Origin: Ministeria vibrans ATCC 50519
Taxonomy: Eukaryota > Opisthokonta > Filasterea
Length of the DNA stretch: 64,000 nt
Assembly: GCA_943704425.1 (NCBI GenBank)
Contig: CALSCP010000945.1
Coordinates: 177,450 to 241,449, forward strand
Reading direction: 5' to 3'
A program made the translations under genes and the position numbers. Each line of letters starts with the position of its first letter. The stretch's first letter is position 1. The notes under the pieces were generated by a model, which did no database searches, was not told the DNA's origin, and worked only from the letters and a program-made list of their open reading frames with translations. Of the stretch, positions 25,117-36,085 are shown piece after piece.

Positions 25117-26366
25117 CTGGATGATAAAGTTGGAGACGACGCGCCCATCGTTGGGGTGCATGCGCGGCCCAAAGGTGTTAAAAATGCGCGCAATGCGCAC
25201 GTCGACACCCTCCTGCTTAAAGTAGGACAAACACATCGTCTCGGCAGCGCGCTTTCCCTCGTCGTAGCACGAGCGTGGACCCAGCGTGTTGACGTTACCC
25301 CAGTACGACTCGTGCTGCGGATGCACCTTAGGATCGCCGTACACTTCGCTGGTGGAGGTGAGCAAGAAGCGCGCACGCACTCGCCGTGCCAGCCCAAGCA
25401 TGTTCAACGTGCCCACCACATTCGTCTTCAGCGTATAGATGGGGTTGAGCATGTAGTGCGGTGGCGACGCAGGCGACGCAAGATGGTAAATCTACAGGAG
25501 CGCGTCAATTTCAACACGACTGTCCATCACAAAATTAAAAAAAACATTGAGTCTTACCTCGTCAACCTGGAGGTAGAGCGGGAGGGTTACGTCGTGATTC
25601 AGCAGGTCGAAGTTGGGGTGACCCAGCCAGTGCTCGACGTTCTTTTTGCGGCCTGTGAAAAAGTTGTCAACGACTGTGACTTCATGGCCCTGAATCATCA
25701 GACGATCGACAAGGTGCGACCCAACAAAGCCCGCGCCGCCCGTGACAAGGATGCGCTTGCGCTTGTCTGCAGGAAGATAGGCCACCTGAGCGAACAAAAA
25801 AAAGGGCAAACGTCATTTCTCGACCAGCATCGCACAGCAGCGCCAAGAGGACGCATCGAGCAGGGCGCGGCAGGGCAGCACCCCGCCGGGCACGAAGCAT
25901 ACCTCGGGATACGTGTCTTTGGGCTTTGCATTGATGCGGTTCACCTGCAACGCAACACACCACCGTCAGTCCAGCATGGCGTCCGTCCGCCCTCTGCGCC
26001 TCACCTGCTGCTCTACTTCTTCCTGGATGGCCCGCCGCATGCGCCGGCTCGACATCACGTCGTAATCGCCGCCCGCCTCCTGTTCATTGCCCATCATGGA
26101 CACTACAAGGAGTAATTTCAAAAATATGCAAAAACTCAGTTGTGGTTATATGCGGAGTGCAAAGGCGAAGAACAGCCCGGCCAGGCGAGTCGGAGGACTT
26201 CCACAACAAGCCAAAGGATAGAGAGAGAGAGAGAGCGACGAGGCAGCGCAGGGCGATGAAGGAGGATGATGGACAAACCTTGAAAGAGAGCCACGATGAG
26301 ACACGTTGCAATGATTCCAATGAAGAAGCGCCATTGCCGGTCGCCGTAGCACATGTTACGAGCCAT
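25117..26366 (-). CDS. UDP-glucuronate decarboxylase (UXS), 3' part missing
   Basis: Makes UDP-xylose from UDP-glucuronate in the Golgi. Exon 1 (start 26366) encodes [20 protein letters not shown] followed by TCLIVALFQ, a type II signal anchor. Later exons carry the Rossmann motif [47 protein letters not shown], the catalytic Ser/Tyr/Lys set (TSTSEVYGD and [11 protein letters not shown]) and [19 protein letters not shown]. The last exon ends FIIQ at 25117 before a GCAAGA donor, an apparent GC-AG intron. About 130 further residues (ALxGxxLTVYGxG onward) are absent from the window. The gene runs into the satellite at 24540-25078. Confidence 0.92.
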
Positions 26367-26503
26367 ATGCAACACAACAAGCAATATTATTATGAAACCT
26401 TTAACTTTTTCGTCCTTGTATGATCGTTGAGTTGAACTTGCGCCCAATTTGCGTTTAGTTAGTCTGTGTTTTAGAATTTAGACTATTTTTTGTGTTGTTT
26501 ACA

Positions 26504-26946
26504 ATGTCGAGTAGCAAGGCGACTGCCAAGACATACGCCGAGGGGCCTGGAGTGAAGGTGGATCGGGAGATATGCGGAACGCGACCTGTCGAAGGAATTG
26601 AGCCGGGCGAGTCACCACACAAGCTGACTGAAGAGGAGGAGCGCATGCTTGCACGGCAGCGCGGACACGAGCTGTCGGCGTCGATGCAGGCGCGCATCGA
26701 ACGAGAAGCAATGGTACACCGGCGCATGCCATCTCATGCGCACCGCACCAGCGCCACACGAGCCCAAACGCGCGCGCTCTCCCCCGCTCCCTAGCACGCG
26801 AACCCGCTCCCTAACCCGAACCCCATTCGCAGCTCAAATGGGACAGGTTTTACAAGCGCAACGAGAACAGGTTCTTCAAAGACAGACACTGGCTGCTGCA
26901 GGAGTTTGACATTCTCACAAAGGAAGAGACCAAGTGTGTGTTGGAG
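26504..26946 (+). CDS. METTL6 tRNA m3C methyltransferase, N-terminal part
   Basis: First exons of a METTL6-like enzyme that methylates C32 of serine tRNA. It starts MSSSKATAKTYAEGPGVKVD, then PHKLTEEEERMLARQ; after one intron it reads LKWDRFYKRNENRFFKDRHW, LLQEFDIL and ends KCVLE before a GTACAG donor at 26947. The remainder is at 33207-33843; the junction is phase 0 and rebuilds [14 protein letters not shown], the SAM-binding motif I. The N-half starts head-to-head with UXS, 138 bp apart. The separation is most likely an assembly artefact. Confidence 0.9.
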
Positions 26947-26988
26947 GTACAGAGAGAATGGGACAGAGTGGAGGGGGAAAGAAACAAA

Positions 26989-26993
<5 letters not shown>

Positions 26994-27081
<88 letters not shown>

Positions 27082-27172
27082 AGTGATAGAGAGAGACAGA
27101 GAGAGAAAGAAACAAGTGATAGGGGAAAGGATAACGAAACAAAATGATAGAGAGAGAGAGAGAGGGAGTGTG
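26994..27172 (+). repeat. GA satellite at a gene break
   Basis: GA tract followed by GAAACAAAGTGATAGA units and a short (TG)n. METTL6 N-terminal exons enter it from the left; the thiolase N-terminal exons, on the other strand, enter it from the right. Confidence 0.95.
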
Positions 27173-27236
27173 TGTGTGTGTGTGTGTCTGAGTGCGTTAG
27201 GAACATTAGTCGCTGCACAACATCCATGTGTTTACG

Positions 27237-28078
27237 TTCTCAGCCGTGATAGCCATGGGCAGTTTGCAGTAGGAGTCAGTGAGGCCCGCCCACAGAGTGT
27301 CCTCCATCTTCTGGTCTTGGCCCAGTTTGGTGCCAAAGCGGATGTTACGCACCGCATACGGCGCCTGGCTCATCGACTCGGTGCCGCCCGACAGAACAAC
27401 CCGCGACTCGCCCAAAAGGATCTCGTGAGCGCCACTGACGGCCGCCTGAAAGCCCGAGCCACACAGACGGTTGAGCGTCAAGGCGGGCGTCTCAATCGCC
27501 CCTCCGGTCTTGAGTCCTACAATAGAAAAACGCCGCGTTTACTGTTGCTTTTCGCACGTGGGCGAGTCGTGCACGGCACGTACCAACATGCCTGGCAAGG
27601 TACGCGGCGTCCGACGACGTCTGTGCCACATTGCCCATAATGACCGAATCCACATCAGTTGCTTTGATGTTTGCAGCGGCAATCGCAGCCTACACGCGCA
27701 GGAGAGAAAGGCGGGAGAGGCAGAGAGTCAGAAAGACACTGCGATGAGAGACAACTCAAAACAATGACTCGAAAGAGAGAGCCAATGCCAAATTCTTTTC
27801 GAAGTTTATCGGAAAGAGGAAAGGCAAAAAACGGAGAAAAAAAAGACGAATAATAGTAAAGAATAGTGCTGTGCGCAGACGCAGCCGCACTGTCTTGTCT
27901 GTACCTTGCTAGCCTCCGCCGCCATATCGATGGCAGACCAGTCCTAGTGTGCAAAGTGCGAAGTGTCGAATTTTCACGTGAGAATAGCCCAAAAAACCCC
28001 CATCTCATATACCTTGAGCTTTCCACCAAAGGTGCCGAAAGGCGTACGCTTAGCGCCAACGATAAAAACACGGTTCAT
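27237..28078 (-). CDS. 3-ketoacyl-CoA thiolase (ACAA2 type), N-terminal exons
   Basis: First exons of the thiolase whose end is at 23811-24500. The start at 28078 gives MNRVFIVGAKRTPFGTFGGK, then DWSAIDMAAEASK, VDSVIMGNVAQTSSDAAYLA and TLNRLCGSGFQAAVSG, which holds the nucleophilic cysteine. GGTESMSQAPYAVRNIRFG and DTLWAGLTDSY follow, ending PMAITAEN at 27237 before GTAAAC. This order and wording match human ACAA2 throughout. No long presequence is seen, as in ACAA2, whose targeting signal is internal. Confidence 0.93.
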
Positions 28079-28173
28079 GAGAGAAACAGAGAAGTAAAAA
28101 CTGTGAATATAATAAATAGTTACAAGATTAAACTACAAAGTGGTACAACAAATTATTTTAATGATACACATCA

Positions 28174-29700
28174 CTAGGGAGTTTGCTTCAAATTCAATTC
28201 CCGGAAGAGAACCTTCATGCGACTGTCGACCTCCTCGTGGTCAACATAGGCGCCTCTGAGCCAACGGACCCGTTTAGAGGACTCGAAGGGACGGCGCGCA
28301 TGAAGGATGCGGCGGTTGTTGAAGATGACCACCTCGCCCGTCTGAAGGCGATGCGCCAGCGAGTGCTCTGGCTGCTCGACGAGCATAGCAAACATGTCAT
28401 AGGCTTCGTAGAATGCCGAAATACACTGTTGAGAGAGAGGAGAAAAGCAAAAAAAAAACAAACGTGTCAGTGTTTGTTGGTCTATCCCTATCTCGGTATT
28501 ACTTGGTGGTTAATAGACTGGATTCCCTCAAAGGGCGGACTGAAGTTGATTGAGCGAAGATATCCTTGCCGAGTCGATTCAATCACACGGTGCTGCACAC
28601 CCCGAGAGCTGTCCTACCAGTGCGCAAAAAAAAAAAAGACATAGGCTTGTTAATCAACACTCTCTCTTTCTCTCTGTGTGTGCCGTACGGAATCTTCAAA
28701 GTGGTAGTAGATATATTGTGAGGAGAGCAGAGAGTAGAACCTCGGCGACAGGGAGTAGAGCTCGTTAATGGCACGATGACCGTCAGTGAAGACGGTTTCT
28801 CCCCTGCGCAAAAGGAAGGTGAAAGGTGTTAAGGGCAACGCAGAGTAACGGAGCAGGCGGAAATGATTTATACCCCTTGTCACTGGGAGAGAGGCAGTGT
28901 AAAATCTGCACAAAAGGAGGGGTATCAAAGTACCTAAGAATAAAAACGTAAGCAGGTGGCGCTCTGTCTTCGGCTCTTAAAGAGGCACTCACAGGAGATC
29001 CTGATGCATTCCTAACATTTGCTCAGTGTAGGCAATGTTATTTGCGCCGCTCTTGGACTTGACGTCCCATGTCAACCCATAAAAGGTGTTGCGCAGTGCC
29101 CCAATGCGCGTTCCAATGTTACTCACAGTCTTTTCCCTACGAGCAAAACACGACCACATGTGAGTCATTTCGTTCCTGACTTCTCTTCCATTACGCGTAC
29201 TTTGAGGGGGCACCGGTGAGAAAGAAAAGACCGTGTTTGCGAAAGCGACGGAGGCAATTGAAGAGAGCGGCACTGTCGGTCATAAAGGCGTCAAAGGGGG
29301 TTGCAATCTCCTCCATGGTCAATGTCGTCCCTGACCACGACGGTGCATTAGTCTTTGGCGAGTGCGGCGGGCGATATGCAGGCACGCGCCGATTCGAGAG
29401 CTTCGCAATGAGAGCCGCATCGGTACGCACCTCGTGGCCGTCGTTGAAGCGAGCGACGATGGTGTTGTCCGGTTCGCTTGAGACAGACGCGAGTGTGATC
29501 ATTTCGTTTTTGTTGGGCGACAGAGCGACACTCGCGGCAGTCTCCACACGCTGCGACGTGCCCGGCATGATGCACCTGGGGCACTGGCAGGTCGATCGAA
29601 ACCAGCGACTGTTCACACGCATTCCATTCATGGAGAACGTGTGCGCATCCACAATTTCCACATTGGCCTGGCGCTGGCCAACATAGCCGATTAGACGCAT
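28174..29700 (-). CDS. Gamma-butyrobetaine dioxygenase-like (BBOX1/TMLH)
   Basis: Fe(II)/2-oxoglutarate dioxygenase of carnitine synthesis. The N-terminal domain has WFRSTCQCPRCIMPGTSQR, the Zn-binding cysteines of this family, and DGHEVRTDAALIAKL. The catalytic domain shows GLTWDVKSKSGANNIAYTEQ, MLGMHQDLLYFDTPPFVQIL (iron ligands His and Asp), GETVFTDGHRAINEL, SINFSPPFEG and IFNNRRILHARRPFE (final His). The ending WLRGAYVDHEEVDSRMKVL fits BBOX1 better than TMLHE. Five or six exons. An upstream in-frame stretch (to about 29795, with LSRTQLQAALARAGRLR) could be a mitochondrial leader, so the start may be further out, near the N gap. Confidence 0.85.
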
Positions 29701-30309
29701 CGGCGCAGCGCACGACCCTCGCCACGCCGCTGTCGGTGCCACGTGTCGTAACCGACCTGCTCGGGCTAAGGCTGCTTGCAGCTGTGTACGAGACAAACAG
29801 AACACGCTTGATGTTTGATTCCCCACCGAATCATCAAGTTCCTGCAGACACACACNNNNNNNNNNAAAAAAAAAAAAAAAAAAAACGAGATGCAAAAACG
29901 AGAAGAAAAAAAAAGAACACGCGGGAATCCATCAGATAAAACGTTTCGGTAGCGTTAGGAAAGCGTCATTGAGATCAGGGTGCAAAGCGAAAACCGCCTC
30001 GCGGAAGATCTGTCGGACAAATGCCTCCAGGTATCATCATGTGGAGCGCAGGGGGCGCGGGCAGGGGCCTGCGGGCGTCGCGGCTTAACTTGTAGCACTC
30101 CGTACCATAGCGTCGGTCAGATCACTCAAATACAATGAAAATGATGATGATTTTTAGAATTCATTATTCAAGATTGATCATTGATGATTGAAAAGACGAA
30201 CATTTTTGATCAAGATCAATAATTTTATTACTCATCAATTTAATTGGATCGCCAGTGCCAGCAGGGGGTTTTTGTTTTGTTTTATTTGAACGAGATCGGG
30301 ACTTGGGAG
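29701..30309. other. Intergenic with N gap and A-tract
   Basis: Ten N at 29856-29865 followed by about 20 A mark an assembly join. Read leftwards, 29938-30030 contains YLEAFVRQIFREAVFALHPD and ends at a stop; it looks protein-like but has stops just before it and no splice site, so it may be a stray last-exon fragment. Confidence 0.45.
29856..29865. other. Assembly gap (N)
   Basis: Ten N directly before a run of A. Confidence 0.99.
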
Positions 30310-31973
30310 ATGCTTTCTAAAAGAGGACAGGAGCTTGCGGAAAGCAAGTTTTTGCTGTACGACGGGTGGTTGAGGTGTCAAGCGAATGTGTTCGATTTGG
30401 AGAAATCGCCGCAAGGCTGCATCAACCTGGGCACCAGTGAGCACGGGTGTGTTGCTGACATCTGGGAAGAGCGACTGAAAGGCTTTCGCGCGGCGCAAGC
30501 AGTCTCAGAAGCGGACACTCACTATGTATGATTGCCGTGCCCTGCCCCGTCGCCCTGCTCACCCTCCAACCGCCTCCTCACCTCCCTAGTGCGACATGAT
30601 GGGCACCGAGAGCTTTCGCACCGCCATCGCGACGTTCCTCTCCCGCGAAATGCGCGTCTCGTCTCCTCTGCTTCCCTCACACATCAGTGTGACCAACGGC
30701 TGTGGCAGCGCAATGGAGCAGTTCGCCATGAGCACTTGCGACGCAGGCGACGGCATTCTTCTTCCCGCACCCTTCTACGGCGGCTTTGACATGGACCTGG
30801 GGCGGCGCGCACACGTCCAACGCGTGCCAGTCGCCCTGGAGCACAACTCCCCGTTCCTCACGCGCGACGCTTGTGAAGCGGCCTATGCCAATGCGACTGC
30901 ACAGGGCATTACCATCCGTGCCTTTCTCCTTTGCAATCCCCACAACCCTTTTGGCATCGTCTTTGAAAGCGAAACTGTTCAAATGTGCATTGGTACACGA
31001 AAGAGAGACCGCAGAGATGCCACTAAAACCCATCTCTCTTTTTAGATTTCGCGGCGAGCAAAGCAATTCACATAGTGATTGACGAAATCTACTTCCTGTC
31101 GACACATTCAATGCCAACGGACGAGTCTGACGCCAGTGTACATGACAGTAGTGCGAGCAAAGGCTTTCCCAATGCGCTGTCTTTGTCTTCTGTACCCGAC
31201 CCCGACCGTCTTCATGTCGTGTGGGGCTTCTCAAAGGACTTTGGTCTCAGCGGCTTTCGCGTCGGGGTGTTTATTACTAAAAACGCAGTGGTATGCATCT
31301 CAGACACTCTATTTTCTAACTGAAACCCTAGCCCTAACCCTAATCCTAACCCTAATCCTAACCGTAATTTCAACCCTTTCCCTAACCATATCCGTTCCTT
31401 TCTTCCTCTCTCTTATCTGTGTGTTAGCTTCGGCACTGCATGGAGCAGACGGCGTACTTTTACTGCGTCTCGACTCTCACCCAGTCTTTTTTGCGCGACG
31501 CCCTCCTCGACACCTCTTTTACTCGCCACTTCTTCGCCCAGTCCCGCACGCGTCTCCACGCCGCCTGCTCCCTTGTTTGTGCGCGTCTCAGTGCCCTCCA
31601 CATTCCGTATGTTCCTGCACACGCCGGCTTCTTCGTCTGGGTTGACCTTCGTCGCTACTGCGGCGCCTCCTTTGCCGCCGAAGACGCCCTCTGGCGCCGC
31701 TTCCTTGATGCTGAAGTGTATGTAGCTCCCGGCGCTGCCTTCTCCTGCGCCGTCCCCGGCTTCTTTCGCATTGTCTTCTCGCGTGCTGTGCCCGTCATCG
31801 AGCTTGCAATGGAGCGCATCGAGCGGGTCCTGAGCCAAACACCTCAGACTGCAGCGACCGCCGACACGCTGGATGTGGTGAGTGCATCGTCGAGTGGAAA
31901 TGTGCAGGAAGAGGAGGAGTCACTCGAATCGTTGGCTGCGCTGCTTCTCAGACAACTCAAAGATCAGAACTGA
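30310..31973 (+). CDS. ACC-synthase-like PLP aminotransferase
   Basis: Fold-type I PLP enzyme of the 1-aminocyclopropane-1-carboxylate synthase-like group. Exons at about 30310-30525, 30590-30992, 31046-31290 and 31428-31973. It starts MLSKRGQELAESKFLLYDGW; the second exon gives MMGTESFRTAIATFLSREMR, SVTNGCGSAMEQFA and LLPAPFYGGFDMDL; the third gives LLCNPHNPFGIVF, VIDEIYFLSTH and WGFSKDFGLSGFRVGVF with the PLP lysine. The last has AHAGFFVWVDLR and FFRIVFS. Outside plants this family often acts as a general aminotransferase or lyase rather than making ethylene precursor, so the substrate is open. Confidence 0.88.
31325..31390 (+). repeat. Degenerate CCCTAA array in an intron
   Basis: About ten CCCTAA-like hexamers with CCTAAT/CCTAAC variants lie inside the last intron of the aminotransferase gene. 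They match the TTAGGG-type telomere repeat on the other strand. Confidence 0.75.
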
Positions 31974-32156
31974 AATAGTACAAAAAAGAAGAACAGCAGT
32001 ACTATAGTACTAATTATGATAAGGAGTCCGTTGAATGAGTAATTTTAAATATTTTGTTGATTGTTCACTCTTTCGACTCTTTTCCGCCGTTTGCTTCTTT
32101 GTCTAGGTTCAGAGACAGACCAGAGAGGGACACACACATCGTGAGTGCCTTCAAGC

Positions 32157-32586
32157 ATGTCGGATGGCAAAGACACGTAAAAAATACCCAAAGTTCACTC
32201 TCTCGCCGTCTGCTCACTGCGCTACTGCGCTCCTTGCCGCCCCACAGGATTGTGTCTGTTGTAATACAGGATTACATCAAGAGACGCGAGCCCAAAAAGC
32301 ACTATGTACGTTGCACATCGAATGTGGTGTGAAATCGACTTTGTTTGTGCTCACGTCTCTCCTGTCCCCAACGCCCCTCCTGCCCTCTTCTCCTTAGACG
32401 TATCAGATTGAAATCAAGCGTGCCAGTGGCGATTGCTACCTGATCTTTCGACGGTTTCGCGAGTTTTTCGACTTCAACGAGAAACTCTCGAGTGTCTTTT
32501 TTCGTGAGGCGGGTCGTGTCGACTACCGCGAGCGCATCCTGCCGTACATGCCGCAGAAGATCATCATGGGGCGCTCTGCCGTGTAC
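32157..32586 (+). CDS. PX-domain protein (p47phox/TKS-like), 3' part missing
   Basis: N-terminal PX (phosphoinositide-binding) domain. Exon 1 starts MSDGKDT (32157), then IVSVVIQDYIKRREPKKHY and, after an intron, TYQIEIKRASGDCYLIFRRF, REFFDFNEKL and ERILPYMPQKIIMGRSAV. The RREPKKHY, IFRRFREF and RxxPxxPxKxxxGRS motifs match PX domains of p47phox and SH3PXD2 proteins, which continue with SH3 domains. Here the gene runs into a satellite with an NNNN gap at 32822 and no SH3 follows, so it is truncated. Confidence 0.85.
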
Positions 32587-32599
32587 GTGACGCGAGAGA

Positions 32600-32825
32600 G
32601 ACACAGGGAGAGTTTGAGAGAGTTTGAGAGAGAAAGAATCAAAGTGATAGAGAGAGAAAGAAACAAAGTGATAGAGAGAGAGAAACAAAGTGATAGAGAG
32701 AGAGAAAGAAACAAAGTGATAGAGAGAGAGAAACAAAGTGATAGAGAGAGAGAGATTAAGATAAAGAGATAAACAAAGTGATAGAGAGAGAGAAACAAAG
32801 TGATAGAGAGAGAGAAACAAANNNN

Positions 32826-32893
<68 letters not shown>

Positions 32894-33175
32894 GAAAGAG
32901 GAGAAAGAAACAAAGTGATAGAGAGAGAGAGAGAGAAAGAAACAAAGTGATAGAGAGAGAGAGAGACAGAGAGAGAGAATCAAAGTTATAGAGAGAGAAT
33001 CAAAGTGATAGAGAGAGAACAAAGTGATAGAGAGAGAATCAAAGTGATAGAGAGAGAATCAAAGTGATAGAGAGAGAATCAAAGTGATAGAGAGAGAGAA
33101 TTAAAGTGATAGAGGGAGAGAGAGAATTAAAGAGTGGAGGGAGAGAGAATCAATGTGAGAAAGATAGAGAATAAT
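32600..33175 (+). repeat. GA satellite with NNNN gap at a gene break
   Basis: Array of GAAACAAAGTGATAGA units, then N at 32822-32825, a GA tract, and a second block of GAATCAAAGTGATAGA units. The switch of unit type across the gap suggests two different arrays were joined. PX exons lie to the left, METTL6 C-terminal exons to the right. Confidence 0.95.
32822..32825. other. Assembly gap (N) inside a satellite
   Basis: Four N between two satellite blocks of different unit type. Confidence 0.99.
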
Positions 33176-33206
33176 AGACTTTTTTTTACATCATTGTCTG
33201 TCGTAG

Positions 33207-33843
33207 GTTGGCTGTGGTGTCGGCAATACGGTGTTTCCCCTTCTGGAAGCGCGTCCCGGCATTTTTGTTCATTGCTGCGACTTTTCACCAAAGGCCGTTG
33301 AGCTTGTCAAGGTAGAGCAAGCCAATTGCAAGGGTGAGTCGTTTCACTCTGTTTCCCTGCTCTACTCAATTTCAGGAGCACAGTGCGTACAGTGAGGCTC
33401 ACAGCAACGCTTTTGTCTGCGACCTCACACAAGACGCATTGCCACCAAGCGTGTTGGCAGCGACACCACCTGCACCCAGCACGATTGACGCCATCACGCT
33501 GCTCTTTGTGCTGTCGGCCATTCACCCGGATCGCATGGTCGCATCCCTCGCCAACATCCGCAGTGTCATGTCACCTACGACCCGTCTGCTCTTCCGCGAC
33601 TACGGCTTGCACGATCACGCCCAACTGCGCTTCACCGCGCCCAACCGACTCGGCGAGAACTTCTACGTGCGCAGCGACGGCACGCGCGCCTACTATTTCT
33701 CGCTGGCAGACGTCGAGCGGCTCGCGCACGACGCAGGCCTGGTCGTCGACAGTCTTGCGTACCATGTGGGCGAGACCGTCAACCGCGCCAAGGGCTTGCG
33801 CGTCGACCGTGTCTTTGTGCAGGCCGTGTTGCGTCTCAAGTAA
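33207..33843 (+). CDS. METTL6 tRNA m3C methyltransferase, C-terminal part
   Basis: Starts after a GTCGTAG acceptor with [18 protein letters not shown] (SAM-binding motif I), then [13 protein letters not shown]. After one intron it reads [34 protein letters not shown] and [36 protein letters not shown], and ends [18 protein letters not shown]. The LxENFYVRxDGTRxYFF and ETVNxxxGLxVxRVFxQ motifs point to METTL6 rather than METTL2/8. It completes the N-terminal part at 26504-26946. Confidence 0.92.
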
Positions 33844-33929
33844 TCTCTTTCTTTCTTGTAAAAGTATTGATAGAAAAATGTATTTATACGTATCATCGTG
33901 GGGGTGAAATCGAAAAATGCCAAAGAAAA

Positions 33930-35542
33930 TTAGACTGTTTCGCTAGCAGCCCAGTTTGGACGCTCGTGTGGACTCTGAGAACCAATCATAGGTGCGATTA
34001 TAAGATTGCTCACTGCAAAAGGAGAGCCAGCACAGTTCACGCCGTGGGGGACGGGCATGCTCTCTGCTGCAGCTACCCGTGCAGCCACACGCATATCCTT
34101 GACGGGCTCACCCGGATGGGGGATGACAAGTGGCTGGAGCAGCGAGCGCGTGGCTGTCCTCATGTTGCTGTGCTTGTGCACTTTGGCGGCGGGCGTGTCG
34201 TGGTCCTCTTTGCTGATGTCGCTCAGGCAGCGTTTGAGGGTCTTCTCGTTCGGCGTGGTGGTTGTTCTTTTCAAACTGAGTAACGTCGTGCACGCGTTCT
34301 CGACTGGTAACTCTGCGCGCGTTGAAGTCATACTAGGCACCACAGCTACTTCATCAAGACACAGAGAGGTAATCATGGGGTGCACAGTCTCGGGCACTGG
34401 CGTGGGCATATGCGTCACTGGCGTGGCCGTCGGCGCAGTGGCTGACGTAGGTGCCTCCGTTCTTGGCTCGACCGTCGCCCGAGATAGGCGAACGGGAGCT
34501 ACAATGAAAGCCGTTTGAGTGACCGCGACGTTCACAGGGGCTGCTGCCTGGGGTACGAGCGCCGTCTCTGTAGATGTCGTTGTTGACACCACTTGTGCCG
34601 AGGTGGCTGCAAACTCCCGTTCACGATCGAGCATTGCTTCGTTTCGCCTTTGCTGCTCCTCCAGCAGTCGTTTCTCCTGTTGCTTGCGCACCTTTGCCTC
34701 GCCCAGACGTGGTCGACCTCGACGACGACGAGGCAGTGCAGCAAGCAGTTGTTGTGAGCGGCTGCTTGTCCTGATGCTGCTGGGGTTGGTGCTGCTGGGG
34801 TTGGTGCTGCTGGGGTTGGTGCTGGTGCAGGAGGCCATGGCCTCTTGCTGGCCATGAGAGGCGTCACGTGTTAGATCCATCTGCTCGATTGTCGCATTCA
34901 GGTTGGCGTCCAAATCCCAGTGACGCGAGCAGGGCGGGATGGGTACGTTCTTCTCCTCGACTGCGTCAGACTGAACGCCGTGTTCTCGCGCTAAGTGCTT
35001 GAGCGCCTTGGAGCTGGTTGACAGAGTTTCCCCGCATTCGGTGCAAATCAGCTGGCTGCTGTTTTCGACCCTTTTTAGACGCTTATGCGCTTCTACCAAG
35101 TGTTCAGCCGCTCGATCATGTCTGTGGAGCAGAGAGTGAGAAAGTAATTCATGTGGGGAGTCAATGACGTGCGTTTTATGTAAAATAAGTATCTTTTTGA
35201 CCTTGAGGCCCTGACGAAAAAACAACAGTACCATGTCCAAAACATCAAGGACATCATAGCAGTATAATAATAATGATAATAATGATAATAATTATATAAT
35301 AGTAATAATAATAATAATAGTAATAATAATAATAATTATAGTAATAATCATAATAGTAATAATAAGAGATAAAACAATAATAATAAAATAGTATAGCTCT
35401 CATGCATTACCTATCGAAACGTTGTACGCTTGGGCACGCGGTACAGACGTACATCATGACTGTTCGCTTGGTGGAATGTGCTCCTGTCAGCCCACGAATA
35501 CGCCACAGTGGCATGTGCCAGCATGAGAACTTAAGGGTCATG
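33930..35542 (-). CDS. C2H2 zinc-finger and AT-hook protein, unknown
   Basis: Two exons: about 35413-35542, and 33930 to about 35121. The junction rebuilds a possible C2H2 finger CTACPSVQRFDRHDRAAEHL followed by VEAH; the next is CTECGETLSTSSKALKHLAR with EH. Downstream is a short STNPSSTNPSSTNPSS repeat, an AT-hook (RRRRGRPRLG) next to a basic helix KQQEKRLLEEQQRRNEAMLD, then a long Thr/Ala/Pro-rich tail. Likely a nuclear DNA-binding protein of about 440 aa. The start could be one of several in-frame ATGs (35542 is the most upstream). The intron is AAT-rich. Confidence 0.65.
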
Positions 35543-36085
35543 AGGTGCCACTACTCAAAACAATACAATATATTACTGTGAGTAGTGTGATGCGGTCATG
35601 TTTTGCTTAGAAACGATGGAAAGTCTAAAATAAAGCATAAAAGGCCACTGTTTAAGAGAGCAGTGCAAGGTGAAGGAGAGGGGAATTTTTGATTATTCGG
35701 GTCTGTAACAATTGAAGAAAGTCGACCCTCAAAGATCAAACCCTCAAAAAAACCCGAAGGTACTTCAACTTTTCAGCGAGTTAATGAATACTCACGCGTC
35801 CGTTCCACGGAGAGTGTTTAAATCATGTAGTAAAGCACATTGGTAAGGGTTTGGAGCAAAACAGCGAAAGAAAAAGATCTTTTTGAGAGTGTCTGGTTTT
35901 TTTGGACGAACTTTTTGGGGAGGGGGAATTTTTTTAGCATGATGAGCGTCCCTGGTCAAACGGGGGGCTGGAGGGTGCCCCATACAGAACGATGCAATGT
36001 AAGTTGCCTTTACGCCGCCGTAAAGGAGTGCGGATGGGCTCACAGGGGCGTGCGGGCGGCAAGAGCAGGAGAACAGGGGCAACCC
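35543..36085. other. Intergenic, no gene recognised
   Basis: Overlapping minor ORFs occur on both strands at 35792-36097, but none resembles a known protein or has convincing splice sites. Positions 35640-35770 are A-rich. Confidence 0.4.

Noticed and set aside
31325-31390. A chromosome end
   Set aside because: The CCCTAA units are degenerate, few, and lie in an intron with coding exons on both sides.
32600-33175. CRISPR-like array
   Set aside because: Regular 20-22 bp units have no unique spacers; this is a eukaryotic satellite.
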